Shown: piece by piece, positions 11,995-23,627 of the stretch
How positions within the stretch are numbered: the first letter of the stretch is position 1
Layout of the letters: every line of letters begins with the position of its first letter
The notes under the pieces: generated by a model
Told to the model about the DNA's origin: nothing
Databases searched by the model: none
Seen by the model: the letters and a program-made list of their open reading frames with translations, nothing else
Source: Schizophyllum amplum
Taxonomy: Eukaryota > Basidiomycota > Agaricomycetes > Agaricales > Schizophyllaceae
Direction: 5' to 3'
Assembly: GCA_007026445.1 (NCBI GenBank)
Contig: VDMD01000063.1
Span: 88,923-152,922 of the forward strand
Length of the DNA: 64,000 bases
Position numbers and translations under genes: made by a program

Positions 11995-12183
11995 AACGAC
12001 GATGGGGTGTTGGGGTTTTGTATCGGGCGAGAGAGACATGAGGCGCCCTCTCTTTTGGATATCATATCTGCCACCACTAGCTGTCACTTACTTATAGTAC
12101 ATACCAATACCTTCTACTACCTACTTGAATCATCATCGTGTCTGTATTGTCACTTGAGCGCGTGCGACGTAGTCTCACGGGTC

Positions 12184-12233
12184 AGACTCTTCTCACAGAA
12201 GACGGGGGGAAAGGTCAGTGAGAAGAGTCTGAT
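12184..12233. repeat. Small inverted repeat
   Basis: TCAGACTCTTCTCAC and GTGAGAAGAGTCTGA (15 bp each) are separated by about 20 nt. It lies just outside the left homologous arm described at 12241. Confidence 0.6.
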
Positions 12234-12240
12234 CGGAGCA

Positions 12241-12345
12241 ACGCTTACCGTATGTCTGTCCGAATCGTGGGAACATAAATGACAGATTCTTGACCGCGGA
12301 ACTCACCGAGATGGACTCAGCGGTTCGATATGTCCCGAAACGGTA
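12241..12345 (+). repeat. Left arm of an inverted duplicated segment
   Basis: ACGCTTACCGTATGTCTGTC CGAATCGTGGGAA... recurs inverted at 14058-14115. The similarity continues (CACCGAGATGGACTCAGCGG..., CCCGAAACGG) with the minus strand of about 13015-13050, on the far side of two inserted elements. The right-arm version can be read on the minus strand as a protein fragment (DDGNHR, then KRWGSALDPLDLILDALSPP), so the arms may be two copies of a dead gene exon. Origin unknown. Confidence 0.6.
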
Positions 12346-13050
12346 ATCGGACTCTGTAATCGCGTAGAGCGTAGGCGCGTCGTGGTGCTCATCACTTTGA
12401 CCTTTCACTACTTACACCACACCCTGCCATGGCGCGTTGCACCTCAATGCTATATAGACCTTCATCCTCAACCGAAATTGACTCCCAAATATGTACCCAA
12501 ACACGCACTGGTGTCCAGGCCTGAGGGCTGCATCAGTCAAACAACACATATTTGAAGTCGGACACAACTTCTAACTTCGATTCTCCTTAAAGTCGACGAG
12601 GGAGAGTCCTTCCTCGTTGTCTCTGCAACTGACTAGGGGAACTTGGGAAGGCCATCACGTCCTTGTCGCCGGCGCAGAAATGACACCGTTTGCGCTTAGT
12701 GATCGTCAGCGGAACCAGCTAGCAATATATGCTAAGGTTCCCCCCTTGAGCATGCAGGAAGGGTGCACTGGAGTCCCCTCTGGCGTCTCCACCGTTGTAG
12801 GCTGGGGAATTCAGTGGAGTGTTGCGCTTTGCACGCTGCCTCTGTCCGCTGTTGATCGCTGATTCGGATTACAACGTACAGTATTCAAGGTGCACCTCGT
12901 ATGGATACGGCAAAAAAATCATCTTGAGCCCTTTCCTCTGCTGGGCAGAATTACATGAGGAAGGGTGGCGAGAGAGCGTCGAGGATGAGGTCGAGCGGGT
13001 CAAGCGCGCTTCCCCACCGCTTTGGGACAGTGTCAGATCGCTGGTCCATC

Positions 13051-13520
13051 AGAGACGATGAGCTAGACCGATTTCCTTTTTCGGCTCAAAAATTCGGCTT
13101 TGCCACAACGGAAATTTGTAGACAGCTCCTCGTACAGACACTCGTCTCTTGCAAAACTTTGACATTATATGTGGCATACAGATCAACACACATATGAATT
13201 TTCTGGCATCTTTCTTTACAGCCAGAGGCTCGCGACACGCTTTTTGAGCATTTCGGCAAAATCCGTTGTTATGCCTTCCATGCATACAACTTGCCTCACA
13301 GAGCCCTGATCAGCTTCTGCTTTGGCTAAGACATTCCTTGTTATGTCCTTGATGCCTGTGTCGATTCTCAGATTTCTGTGGGGCTTACTGCAGCGGGGAA
13401 TGGCAGAAGGCGCAGGCGGGGAGGATGCACCGGTCAAAGCGGGAAAATGGCCCACATCCGAAATTCGGCTGGCTCAAAAAGGAAATTAAAAGCCGAATTT
13501 CGGTCTAGCTCATCGTCTCT
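13051..13520. mobile_element. 470-bp MITE with AGAGACG termini
   Basis: The left end AGAGACGATGAGCTAGACCG is repeated inverted at the right end (...CGGTCTAGCTCATCGTCTCT), with weaker similarity continuing inward for about 30 bp. It is flanked by ATC at 13048-13050 and 13521-13523, a 3-bp target duplication. There is no transposase ORF, so it is non-autonomous. Superfamily not assigned. Confidence 0.7.
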
Positions 13521-13524
13521 ATCA

Positions 13525-14037
13525 CACTACAGGCGGACGGGAATATGTCGTTGGACATACTGTTAGTCATTTCTGTAACCATATATACTAAATTACTGCT
13601 GCAAAACTAAGTCAATATCGCATGTGAAGAATAATGTTTGTCTTCAGAGAAACATTAGGTTTGACCTCCGGACATATGTCACGTATCCCGGCCGTCAAAG
13701 GCTTCGGGATATCTTATTTTCGCCCACGGGCATACGTCAGCGATAACCACGGATATTTTCAATGTATGACCAGATTCCCATTGTTCATCCGGTCATACAT
13801 TGAAAATATCCGTGGTTATCGCTGACGTATGCCCGTGGGCGAAGATAAGATATCCCGAAGCCTTTGACGGCCGGGATACGTGACATATGTCCGGAGGTCA
13901 AACCTGATGTTTCTCTGAAGACAAACATTATTCTTCACATGCGATATTGACTTAGTTTTGCAGCAGTAATTTAGTATATATGGTTACAAAAATGACTAAC
14001 AGTATGTCCAACGACATATTCCCGTCCGCCTGTAGTG
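13525..14037. mobile_element. 513-bp palindromic CACTA-like MITE
   Basis: Two 247-bp arms (13525-13771 and 13791-14037) around a 19-nt loop are near-perfect inverted repeats; I see about three mismatches. The ends are CACTACAGG...CCTGTAGTG, matching the CACTA signature, and the flanks are TCA at 13522-13524 and 14038-14040, a 3-bp target duplication typical of that superfamily. It has no coding capacity; any ORF inside is incidental. Its target lies at the right end of the neighbouring 470-bp MITE, including that element's duplication. Confidence 0.88.
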
Positions 14038-14040
14038 TCA

Positions 14041-14140
14041 CCCGGTGATTTCCGTCGTCAAAATACTGACATTTATCTTCCCACGATTCGGACAGACATA
14101 CGGTAAGCGTTGCCTATCCCAGACTACGTGCGACGTGTCG
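14041..14140 (-). repeat. Right arm of the inverted duplicated segment
   Basis: Inverse of 12241-12300. Removing the two MITEs joins it to about 13010-13050 and extends the match to the left arm, which shows both MITEs inserted into this arm. Confidence 0.6.
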
Positions 14141-14517
14141 AGTTCGAAAAGGGTCAGCTCGGGGTCAGCTTCAACTTGCAAGCCCCAAAGCTCTACTAGC
14201 GCTTAGATCTGATATGTAATAGTGGCTGGCTATGTCGCCGGTTCGACTCATTCCATAATAATGAAAGTACTACAAGTGAGATACTGTTGTACACGAAGCT
14301 TCGGAATATGTTATCGTATCATGTAGAGCATCGTAAGGTGACATGAGTACACATATATAGAGAACTTTGTCCTTGGGTATATTGTAGGAAAATCGTGCGT
14401 CTCGCAAAGTAGTCACCTAATTTCCACCTGCCACCGATGGGAAACCGGGCAGCACGGACACCGCAGACCGCTGAGCCTATCATCGAATCATATGCCGTTA
14501 TGTCCGTGAGCGAGACG
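14141..14517. other. Intergenic
   Basis: AT-richer sequence 3' of the F-box gene. A GGTTCGACTC string resembles a tRNA B box, but no cloverleaf could be built around it. Confidence 0.5.
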
Positions 14518-16286
14518 CTATGTTGCAGTCACCGCTTTCGTAAGAGCCAGATACGCGTTGACCTCCTGCCAGCGCGCTCGGTACGCATGTTCGAGAGAAG
14601 CCCAGTCGTTGTCATCCTCCTCGGTGGCCCACCCAACCACCCCGTCGTCCACACACACAGCCTCCAGTCGAGGAAAGGCAAGACGCAACGCATGCGCTAT
14701 GGGATCTGCATACGGCGCGGGCCCTGCTCCGACAGGGGCAGAAAGCGTCGTTCCTTTATGCGGCACCATAGACTGCGATGGCGACCAAGAAGTGATCGAC
14801 GACGAACCCACCCCGAGCATGACCAGCGCCTCATGCGGCGTACCACGGAGAAGCATCGCCCGGACGTCCCGCAGCGCGCCATCCGCATCCCGCATATCGA
14901 ACACCACGTCGAGCTCCTGCAGATCCGGCGCCTGCCGTGCGAGCGCCATGACCCCGCGAAGAGTGGCGCGGGGCGGCGCTCGCGCATGGTTGCACCCTGG
15001 GAGCGTGATGCAGACTGCGTGCCGCCACCAGGACCCGATGGTCAACAACTCCTCGTCCGTGAAGTTGCAGCCATCCTGCGAGGTGATGCATACGTGGATG
15101 AGACCCGGGAATGCACGCAGAGGCGCGACGATGGGCAGCGTGATGATGTTGTCCGCGCGGGGCGCGGCATCATCGTCGTCCTCGTCGTCGAAGTGATTGC
15201 ACGAGAAGGCGACGCGTGTCAGAGTACGTGGGTCGACGCCGCGCGCGAGCTCGGTGAGGAGAGCGTGCAGCTGCGGCGTATTGCAGGCGCTCGTGGAGTG
15301 GCAGTGGAGGACCTCCAGCGGGCACCGGTTCATCGCCCCAAAAAGCGACATGGCGAAGGCGTGAGATGTGCAGATGACTTTCAACTCGCGTAGCGCGCTG
15401 AAGCTGCCACTGGGGAAGCCCTGTCCTGGCGCGGACTCGGTGAACTCCAGTGTCGAAAGATGCGATAAACTGGAGAGATACTGCAACCCGCCGTCGGCGA
15501 TGCGGCCTTTTGTTCGCAGATGTCGCAAGGGAAGGCCCACGATGAACGACGCAAAGTCTTGCGCATCAGGATCCACATCGGGCAGTGCAGGCGGTTGCAT
15601 AGCGATATGTATACGAAGGTCGCCGAGCGTTCGGCACATAGACTTGATGGAGGCGAGGGCGGCTCGTGTTTCCGGTCTATCCCATTGCCCGTGTATGTCA
15701 AGCATTTGGATATTCGGGTTCAAGAGGCGGCGTATGTATCGCAAGGCGTCGCTGGTGAGGGAGAGGGAGTGCAGATAGGGGAAGGAAATATATGGCGAGA
15801 GATGGATGAAGATGCTCTTCATGTCGATGAATACGTGAGGGTTGTAGCCGATACCCAGTTCCTTGATGAAAGAGCAGTAGTGGATGAACCGAATGGCCTC
15901 CCCCCGCGCGGGGCTACGAGTCACAACCTGCAGATGGGAATTAAGCCTATATTGTTGAAGGGGACATGAGTACTCACAAGCTTATATTGTGAGTACATGG
16001 AGCCAGGAGCTTCATTGAACTCCTCTTCGACCCAAAGACGCGAAGGGAGCACCTTGATGAGGTTGGATAGCGTATGCTGAGTATGCCATAGCGCTGAGAG
16101 GGCCGGCACCTCGAAGAGTTTGGCTGTTCGAGAGAGATCCGCGAGTGTCTTGCGCGCGACGTGAGGTTCGTGGCATGGTTGGAGAGAGTCCAGGCGCAGG
16201 ACATCGCAGATGAGGTCGACCAGCTCGGGGACATGGAACAGTGGGTGCATGGGCGAGGTCGTCAATGGGGGAAGCTCGCATTCCAC
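14518..16286 (-). CDS. F-box/LRR-type protein
   Basis: Two exons on the minus strand: 16286-15978 and 15927-14518. A 50-bp GT-AG intron (GTGAGT...CTGCAG) splits YKL|VVTRSP, giving 572 aa with a clean frame. The N-terminus (MHPLFHVPELVDLICDVL, then a short helix with ALWHTQHTLSNLIKVLPSRLW) is the F-box pattern abundant in Agaricomycetes. The rest shows leucine-rich spacing (HLRTKG, LSTLEFT, LRELKVI, LEVLHCH) and an acidic run DDEDDDD near residue 345. By family it is an SCF ubiquitin-ligase adaptor that binds Skp1 through the F-box; the target is unknown. Either the ATG at 16284-16286 or the internal one (MHPLF) could be used. Confidence 0.85.
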
Positions 16287-19200
16287 TAGGCACAGAGGGT
16301 GTGGCCCAAGATCGGGTGACGGTCATGTTATAAGTATGCGTTCCCACTGGTTCTCGGATCATTTCAGGGCAGAGATGAAGGTGCCAGAAATCAGTCACAC
16401 ATGCGCACCAATCCGGCGATTGGTTAAGTAACAGGTGCCCCATTCAGCGCCTCTGGGTGATGCACCCGGTAATGGCAGCGCCGGTTTGGTAAACTGGCCT
16501 GCCAATGTCTCAGAGAGCGCCATGGCAGAGCAGTCGCAGAGCGCGTCACAACCCAAGTCGCAGCTCGGAGGCCATTCTGCTGATTTCTTTGCGTCAATAA
16601 TTTTACCTTCGTCAGGTACCTCGCTGGTTGGAGACAAGTTTGAAATCAAGTGACGACTCGGACTCCGGAGCGCGCAGCGATTTTGAACCTTGAGTTCCCA
16701 CGCTCAAATCGTCAACTTCATTGTTCTGATTCATTCACGTCGACCAACTTGCTTCACGACAGTGCTTTATCCAACGAGTCCATAGACTCAAGTTGGACTC
16801 AAGGATCATATTATGTGCATCATCATCTCGACGGCTCTGCTCTTCCTCGTACTTCTGCAAAGGTGCACACGCGACGACCATAGCGCAATTGAAGTGATTT
16901 TCGACGACACCAGATGAACGTAAGTCCTGACCTCGAATGTGGCGAAAATGTGATCTCATCGTGACACAAGATGATGCCTGGCGAAAGCTCTGTCATACGG
17001 CGTATCCATACGCAGTACGCCCGTCCTCCTCCTTCCTCCAACTTCTGTCTTCTAGCCCGTGTGGCACAAGCCATCCTCCGAGCCCGCAGGTCATCGCATT
17101 GGTTCGCGTGGAGTGTCCTTCAAGAAACACTGATAGTAGTAATGGTAAGTACCAGTCGCGAAGCCGCCTGAATCGGAATCCTGACGACAACGTAAGATTG
17201 AGAACCGAGGGCACCTGAGCGCGTAGGAGATGTCTTCCGCCTGGATAGGCTTCCGGATATTTTAAGGCGTAGTCTTTGCACCGAAGAATCGCGGTATTTC
17301 CTCGCTAACTGGTTTATAAACATCGGCAAACTGCCTTGGTTTTCCAGCCTGTGCGAAAATGGATCCCGCCATCTTCTTGTCCTCTTCGCTGTCGCCAGAT
17401 GGCGCTCGATACTCTCGGCTTATAGGGAAGCATCATCGAAGTTCGTCGCACTCAATTACATGGACCCTCTTGCAATCGCTAGCCTCGCAGCGACAACATC
17501 GGCATTCACCATAGCGGTGGCTACCATTCCGAAATCTCGTTCGGCCCCGCTACTGGCTATACAAGGTTGCGTCTCCTCATCAGCGGCGTTTGAGGAACAT
17601 CTGCTGTATCCCTCTACGATGTTTACCAACCGTCTATCTCTCAGTCAGCTTTCATTGCACTGGCGCTTTACGCCGTCGGACGTCTTCCTGCCAGCGCTTG
17701 CAGCCCATAGATGAGACCCACGGCAGTCGCGCAACTGTCATCATCCGTGAACGGATACTCCTGCGCTGTATCGGACTCTCGACGCCCGACGCAGCGCCTA
17801 TACGCGAGAGGCTAAGGTCAGCTACCTTCGAACTACCTCCCGCCTTTTGGAGAGTGAAGCAGCGCAGCTTATCTTTGGGACCTGGGCTGCATAGGGCGGA
17901 TAAGGCCATTCCTGTTCAGGACCTCCCCCCCATGGAAACGAACTTTATCTCTTGTGTACACATCTGACATTGGAGTTATCCACGTTGCCGTGCTCTCGTC
18001 TCTCAAGTAAGATACCATGCACTCTCGTGGCACGCATACTCATTTTTCGAAAGCTTGTGGCATCGGACGCCTCTGACCTCACTCCCCATTATCACTCTGC
18101 ACTGCCTTGGTATACCTACCCTTCAAGAGCACCTTAGCGCGCTCATTTGTTTATCTGTTGTATTTGATCTACGGCACAGGAGCGACAGAACCATCCGCCT
18201 AACTGTACGTTGTGGCGCGCTGAACCGTCGCATAGCAGTCGGCAGATGCATTATAGTGTACGTGATACTCGAGGCCCTCATTACGTACACGACAGGCGAT
18301 GTACAGCTTTCCGGTGCAGGGAAGGACACAGTGTGGGTGTAAGAAGCGCTGTGGGCCCGGAGGTAACGACTCCAGATGGGGAAGGACGCCAGTTCATGCA
18401 ACACGTGACTCATGTTGAACTTCGGAGGTCAACTGACGCCTTCGCCAAGGGGCGATAATTCGCTCTTCTGCTGTACAGAATTGGCAACAAGATGAGACGC
18501 CGTGTGCTATACTCCCAGTCTTATGTGTAAGAACTCGATAGTATCAAAGGGCTACATACGCTCCGCCTCCCACCTGGGCTCACGCGGACTCGTAACCGCG
18601 GAACCACATCCGAGCTAAAACATGATCTCGATCAACCTTGAACAACGTGATTCGGCCCATCCGATCAGCCCCGATCCCGATCCTTCATTGAAAACGGTTA
18701 TCTGCCGCAGACAAGCCGCAGATCAGTCCGGCAACTCAACGGTCAGGCCGTTGCGATCACGTGTGCTACAGTACACGGGTGATCCCCATTGTCAAACGAA
18801 GCCGCTAGCGGTATAACAAATCCCATGTCGAACAACGGTGGACTCGCGGCGGCCATCTCTGGGGCGAGGGCAAAGGTCCATGTATCTTGTGTGTTTCGGC
18901 CGACTAGGGCGTCTGCCGCTGTCGACTCCCACCAACCAAGAAGGTCGCCGGCAAGCTTTCGTCGCAGGGAGATTTCGGTTTGGAAGTAGGGACGAACAGC
19001 GCTTAAACGTCCGTTGTTTTCCTCGAGTAGATTACTCCAAAGCTTCGAGATCGGAAGCACGGCGGTACGGAAACACGGTAGCACGAATGCGCCTCAAAGA
19101 CAACGCACCTACGCCCATAACCGGTTTTCCTATGAATACAGCGACGACCTGTCCCGCAGAGAACACAAGCCGAAGATATGCGCTCTCATCTGCAGCCATA

Positions 19201-20384
19201 CCTAAGCTTGGCTCGAAAGCGCAGATTGGGTCTATGTCGGAGCACAGTGTGCCGTGACGACCAGTGAGTAGTAAGTATGGCCCCAGCGTCAGCAGAGGAC
19301 TCTAAACGCGTCCCCTGCCAGCATGACGGCGGCCAGGGAAGGCCGGCGCAGCATGGTGTGACGGTAGTTGTCCGCGGCATCGGCTCGTTCTAAGCGGGAT
19401 TCATGACCACCTTACATATTCGGGCAAACAAGGGTGATGTAACCGAGGACGACTCGGAGAGCCGGTCACATCGACTTGGAGTCCGGTTCTGGTCCGGTTT
19501 GACAGCGTGTGCAAAGCTAAAGGGGTGAGAGGTTGGCGGTGCTGCGCAGTAAGTAGAGGCTTCAGTTGATTCGCTATAGGGAGGCTTTGCGTTTACGTAC
19601 CTCACCGCGTACCAGAAAACCTTGGGAAACCCGCATGGGCGTCAACCTGGCGTCAACAGACTGACACGAGCTGTGAATACACGAGGAACGCGGACGCCTC
19701 TCCGGTGCACCGTTGAGCGCCTCATGATTTTGTCAATGCGGAGCAAAACGTAGGCGCACATGGCGCGTCACAAAGCACGTACCTAGACACAGTGCGCTCG
19801 CGCCGCCAGGTCGGTGGAAGATTTTGATTCTTGAATTCTGAAAACCTGGCAAGCAGAAGTCACAGCAGCAGCGAGGCGCACTATCGCTCCGTCGAAGCAG
19901 TCGAGAGGACTTCTTACAGTGAGCACCAGGTGAGCACATGTCTGGGGAGGCTGCCAAGTTTTCTGATGGGCGTCGTGTCGCCGACTTCGTCTCATGTCGT
20001 GGGGCGACGTCCAAGGCATCTCGAAGCACAGGATTCGGGTGGCACAGCTATAGACGTGGCTCTCACAGGCTGCGCGAGAGCCTCAGACGAGTCCCAGATG
20101 CGGCGCGCCAACTGAAGACGCTGACGTGGGTGAAGCAAGTTGGAAGCAAGTACTTGCAAGTTGCAATGATGATTGTGAGAAAAAGACGCGGGTCGTTTGC
20201 ATGTGTTGGCGCTACTCGTGACTCCTGAATCGCGTGATTGATCGGTGTGACCGTCATGAAAGCGTCACAGCCTGAAGTTGAACTTTCATGAATTCTGTTT
20301 TGCTTGACTGGCTGGATTGTGAGCGCCATAAGAGCAGTATACGAGTATATTGGATGACGGATGTAGCTCGAGCCGGCAGTGAGG
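16287..20384. other. 4.1-kb stretch without a supported gene
   Basis: Only short ORFs on both strands. The best is a minus-strand frame of about 110 codons (19084-18743) containing GDLLGWWESTAADAL, with no start context, recognised motif or splice partner. A short pyrimidine repeat (CTCCTTCCG x2) lies at about 20415-20445, inside the last exon of the next gene. It may hold relics of dead genes or transposons that I cannot identify. Confidence 0.5.
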
Positions 20385-21207
20385 TCAGCTCTGGTTTTTA
20401 CCTTGACGGTTCTGCTCCTCCTTCCGCTCCTCCTTCCGCTCCTCTATAACGCGAGCACCTTTCTCTAGTACGACTTCAGCATAAGAACTTAAGGCTTGCT
20501 GGTGCAAGTAGTCCAGAGTGTCCTAGGATGCCTAATCAGTTAGCTGCGCATGAGTGTGTGTACTCGGGGTCACTGGTCTGATTGTCCCTGTCGAGACGAC
20601 TCGCTATCCAGCCGATTCGATAGAGGGCGAGCACATACCTCTGCCTGACAAAGGACCGCCTTGATCTGAGACGCATTGCGCTTTGTTCTGGCGACGAAGG
20701 CGACGTTGAGCGTCCGCTGAGAGGCAGGCGTGTCCTCGTGCAGCTGTATACGCTCGCCGACCTTTTCAGAGAGTCTGAAGTGCGTCAGGCGGGTGCGGAG
20801 AAACATCAAACGGACAGATTAAGCATAGACGGGCGACGAGGAAAGCGGACCTGAGGTGGTGGATTACAGGCGACGCATTACAGGCAGGCGGCGAAGAGAA
20901 TATACATGCGACGGCAGTATACATAGGCAACGAGAAGAATGCGTGGACGAAGGCAAAAAGGACAGACTAGAGCATGAACGTACTCCTTCAGATGGCCGGC
21001 AAATTTCGCAGCGGTCTCCGTATACGTCTTCATGCGGATGACGTCATTGGCCGGCGCGACCAGCTCGCCTTCCAGGCGTACAAGAAGTGAAGTATCGTGA
21101 GCGTGGTGGGAGAGCGCGCTCCGTATCTTGTCGAGAACTTCGCGGACCTGCGCGGCGGCGTCGCGAGCGTCGTCGGCGCTCTTTTTAGCCTTGGAGATAG
21201 CCGACAT
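20385..21207 (-). CDS. Small helical protein, paralogue A
   Basis: Minus-strand exons 21207-20984 (224 nt), 20774-20639 (136 nt) and 20522-20385 (138 nt, TGA): 165 aa. The start MSAISKAKKSADDARDAAAQ is chosen to match the two paralogues at 25723 and 27063. Conserved features: (I/L)RSALS-H-HD near residue 35, HLKE at the first exon junction (split after GA of the Glu codon in all three genes), and LNVAFVARTKRNASQIKAVL in exon 2. Exons 1 and 2 are exactly as long as in paralogue B. The C-terminus is a charged helix of EERKEE repeats. Probably a helical bundle, cytosolic. Function unknown; a four-helix MLKL-N-like fold is only a guess. Confidence 0.72.
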
Positions 21208-22147
21208 GATATGGGGTGAGCGAGGACAGTACGAGGTGAGCGTAGACAGCACGATGTGGGGAGACTGTGGTGAGGGAGCTCCGCAGGTCGATGTTAGTCG
21301 TGGATGAGCTGGGGCGGATGAGAGGGCGTTCTGATGACTTGCGTCACCGGTGGGCGTGGGACATGGACACTCGGCGAAGGGAGTTCCCTATTCAAAGCTG
21401 TAGTATTCCATTCGAAGCGGGAGGTGACGCTTCTGGACAGCCCATGATCATGACGAGGAGTGTACGGGCGCTTCACAAGAGTATAGAACGGGGAATGCCT
21501 GCATTGATCGCAGACTTGGTTCTCTCGTCGGAGCTGTCCAGTGCAGGGAAGGACCGTGGGCTTCAGGCTTCGTTGAGAAGCATCTAGCAGTCAACGTTGG
21601 AGACAACCATAGTTGACTGTCGGCGGTCCATTTAAGAGAAGGACAGAGAGAGAGCTCTAAAAAGCAGAAAATCGAGGCGTGAAGCAACTGCAAATCGCGA
21701 CGGTGCTGGAGTCGAGGAGTGACGAACTCAGTTGAATTCGGTGACGCGGCCCGACAGCCGGTATCTCCGCGGCCCGGCGCTCCGGTGTGTCTTTGTCAGA
21801 TCGCGACATGGCGGGGAGCCTCTCTCTCACTGTCGAATTCGAGACCCGCCCAGGCGCCTTACGCGTCGATTTATCAACTTGACTCGATCCTGCTTGGCTT
21901 GATTGAAGATCGCACCAGCTTAACGAGGACCACAACTTGACGAAGATCGCGAGCGACTTAACGTCGTAACGAGGATCGCGCGAGCAACTTAACGAAGATC
22001 GCCTCCAGCTCAACGAAGATCGCTCTGCGGACCTTGCAGGAGGAAGGTTCAAGCACCGTCGTCGTCTTTAGTCAACCCACCCTAGGATCCAATTCCTCAC
22101 CCAATCCCATACCCCATCATCACACACCATCCACTACACTTACCACC
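21208..22147. other. Intergenic; divergent promoters
   Basis: Lies between paralogue A (minus) and HAAO (plus). It includes the short direct repeats described at 21900. Confidence 0.5.
21900..22025 (+). repeat. Imperfect direct repeats upstream of HAAO
   Basis: Five to six degenerate copies of ACGA(A/G)GATCGC followed by an (A/C)G-CTTAACG-like spacer, at about 20-30 bp periodicity, ending 120 bp before the HAAO start codon. They could be transcription-factor sites or simple slippage. Confidence 0.55.
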
Positions 22148-23134
22148 ATGCCCCTCCCCCCGCCCATCAACTTCCCCGCCTGGCTCGCCGCGCACGGCGA
22201 CCGCCTCCAGCCACCGGTGAACAACTTCTGTCTCTACCGCGGCGGCGACTTCGTGGTCATGGTCGTGGGCGGGCCGAACGAGAGGAACGACTATCATGTG
22301 AATGAGACGGAGGTGAGTGCGAAGTGACTTGATGAAGGAAACGGGATGAGGAGGGAGGAGAGGATGGGGGGGGGATGGGACCCTCGCACTCACTCGTACC
22401 TTGCCAACCTCCGTCCAGATCATCTCGACCCCCACGTCCATACTGATCAAGATCCCCACGTCCATTTGTATACCCCCATGCTCATCTACAACTCCACGCC
22501 CATTCACAACCCATCGCTCATTCGTATACCCTCACAACACCATACTAACCACGACCCCCAGGAATGGTTCTACCAGCACAAGGGCGGCATGCTCCTGCGC
22601 GTTGTGGACGACGGGAAGTTTAGGGATATACGGATTGAGGAGGTGCGTCAGACCGTTTGCCGCTTGATCAATTGCCTGTCCCATGACCCCTATCACTTCA
22701 ACCCCTCCCATAATTTGCACGTCTATAACGCCCTCCTCTCAGGGTGAGATGTTCCTCCTACCCGCCAACACGCCGCACAACCCCGTTCGCTTCGCGGACA
22801 CGGTCGGTCTGGTCCTCGAGCGGGAGCGCCCCGAGGCGGCGATTGGTCAGTGTTTTTCTTTTGCGGTGGTGTCGATGGTTGCTGATATATTCTCTTCTTG
22901 CATGATATCTCCTTCACATCGCCTCTCACCTCTACCGAACCGCGCTTGCGTCCATCAGACCGCCTGCGCTGGTACTGCCAGAAGACCGCGCACCCGGAGC
23001 CGACGATCGTGCATGAGGAGTGCCTGCATGTGACGAACCTGGGCACGCAGCTCGCGCCCATCATTAAGAGGTGGCAGACGGAGGAGGGCTTGCGGGTGTG
23101 CAAGGCGTGCGGGGAGGTGCAGGATCCGAAGTAG
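22148..23134 (+). CDS. BNA1: 3-hydroxyanthranilate 3,4-dioxygenase
   Basis: Non-haem iron dioxygenase of the kynurenine pathway. It converts 3-hydroxyanthranilate to aminocarboxymuconate semialdehyde, the precursor of quinolinate and NAD. Exons 22148-22312, 22562-22642, 22743-22845 and 22959-23134 give 174 aa, the usual length. The iron ligands are visible: His and Glu in [16 protein letters not shown], and His in [12 protein letters not shown]. The C-terminal second metal site typical of fungal/bacterial enzymes is kept (WYCQKT, EECLH, VCKACG). All junctions are GT-AG and in frame. The ATG context is taccaccATG. Cytosolic. Confidence 0.93.
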
Positions 23135-23523
23135 GGGGAAGCAGGAAGGAAGGCGGCCATAATGGCAGTTTTTATTCAAGTCAACTATTGGGAGGAAGGG
23201 AACGTTTGTACTAGAGTTAGAATATGTATACAAGTGTATGATGTACTGTGGTCGGAGACATAGTGGTCGTCAGGTGGCGGCTCTCGCACAGCCTGCGCCT
23301 GCCCGCGTTCGTCACGGGGCGCGACATGTCACGTTCGCGCTCGTTGCCTCCCCCGCACGACGGACACCGACGTTCCCCCGGGTCGCGCCGCTGTGCCTCA
23401 TCGAAGCGGACCGCATCGTCCCATGACTCTGCCCGCCTGACCTGCTCTGCTAAGTATGTCGACGACAACGGCATGGAACGAATCGCCCGGGATCCGCGAC
23501 GGCGCCCTCCTGCGATGCGGGCG

Positions 23524-23530
23524 TATAAAA
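23524..23530 (+). promoter_or_regulatory. TATA box of the CE16-type esterase
   Basis: TATAAAA about 100 bp before the ATG at 23628. Confidence 0.55.
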
Positions 23531-23627
23531 GCCCTCGCAAGCGATTTGAGGATCTTGCGAGCTGACAGCGTCCATCTCGATTCCTCAACTTGAAGCTTGA
23601 CTGTCGAGCTTTGGCGCTGTCGCAACG

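Noticed and set aside
11545..12087. Ala-Leu, Ser-Pro and Arg-Ala repeat ORFs
   Set aside because: All arise from the GGCGAG microsatellite.
13634..13825. 63-codon ORF inside the palindrome
   Set aside because: Inverted-repeat sequence of a MITE; no support as a gene.
14200..14260. Possible tRNA (GGTTCGACTC B-box-like string)
   Set aside because: No A box at the right distance and no cloverleaf could be drawn.
14437..15393. 318-codon plus-strand ORF
   Set aside because: Antisense to the F-box gene, whose splice and frame are well supported.
18743..19084. Minus-strand 113-codon ORF with protein-like composition
   Set aside because: No start context, splice partner, motif or paralogue found; left unannotated.
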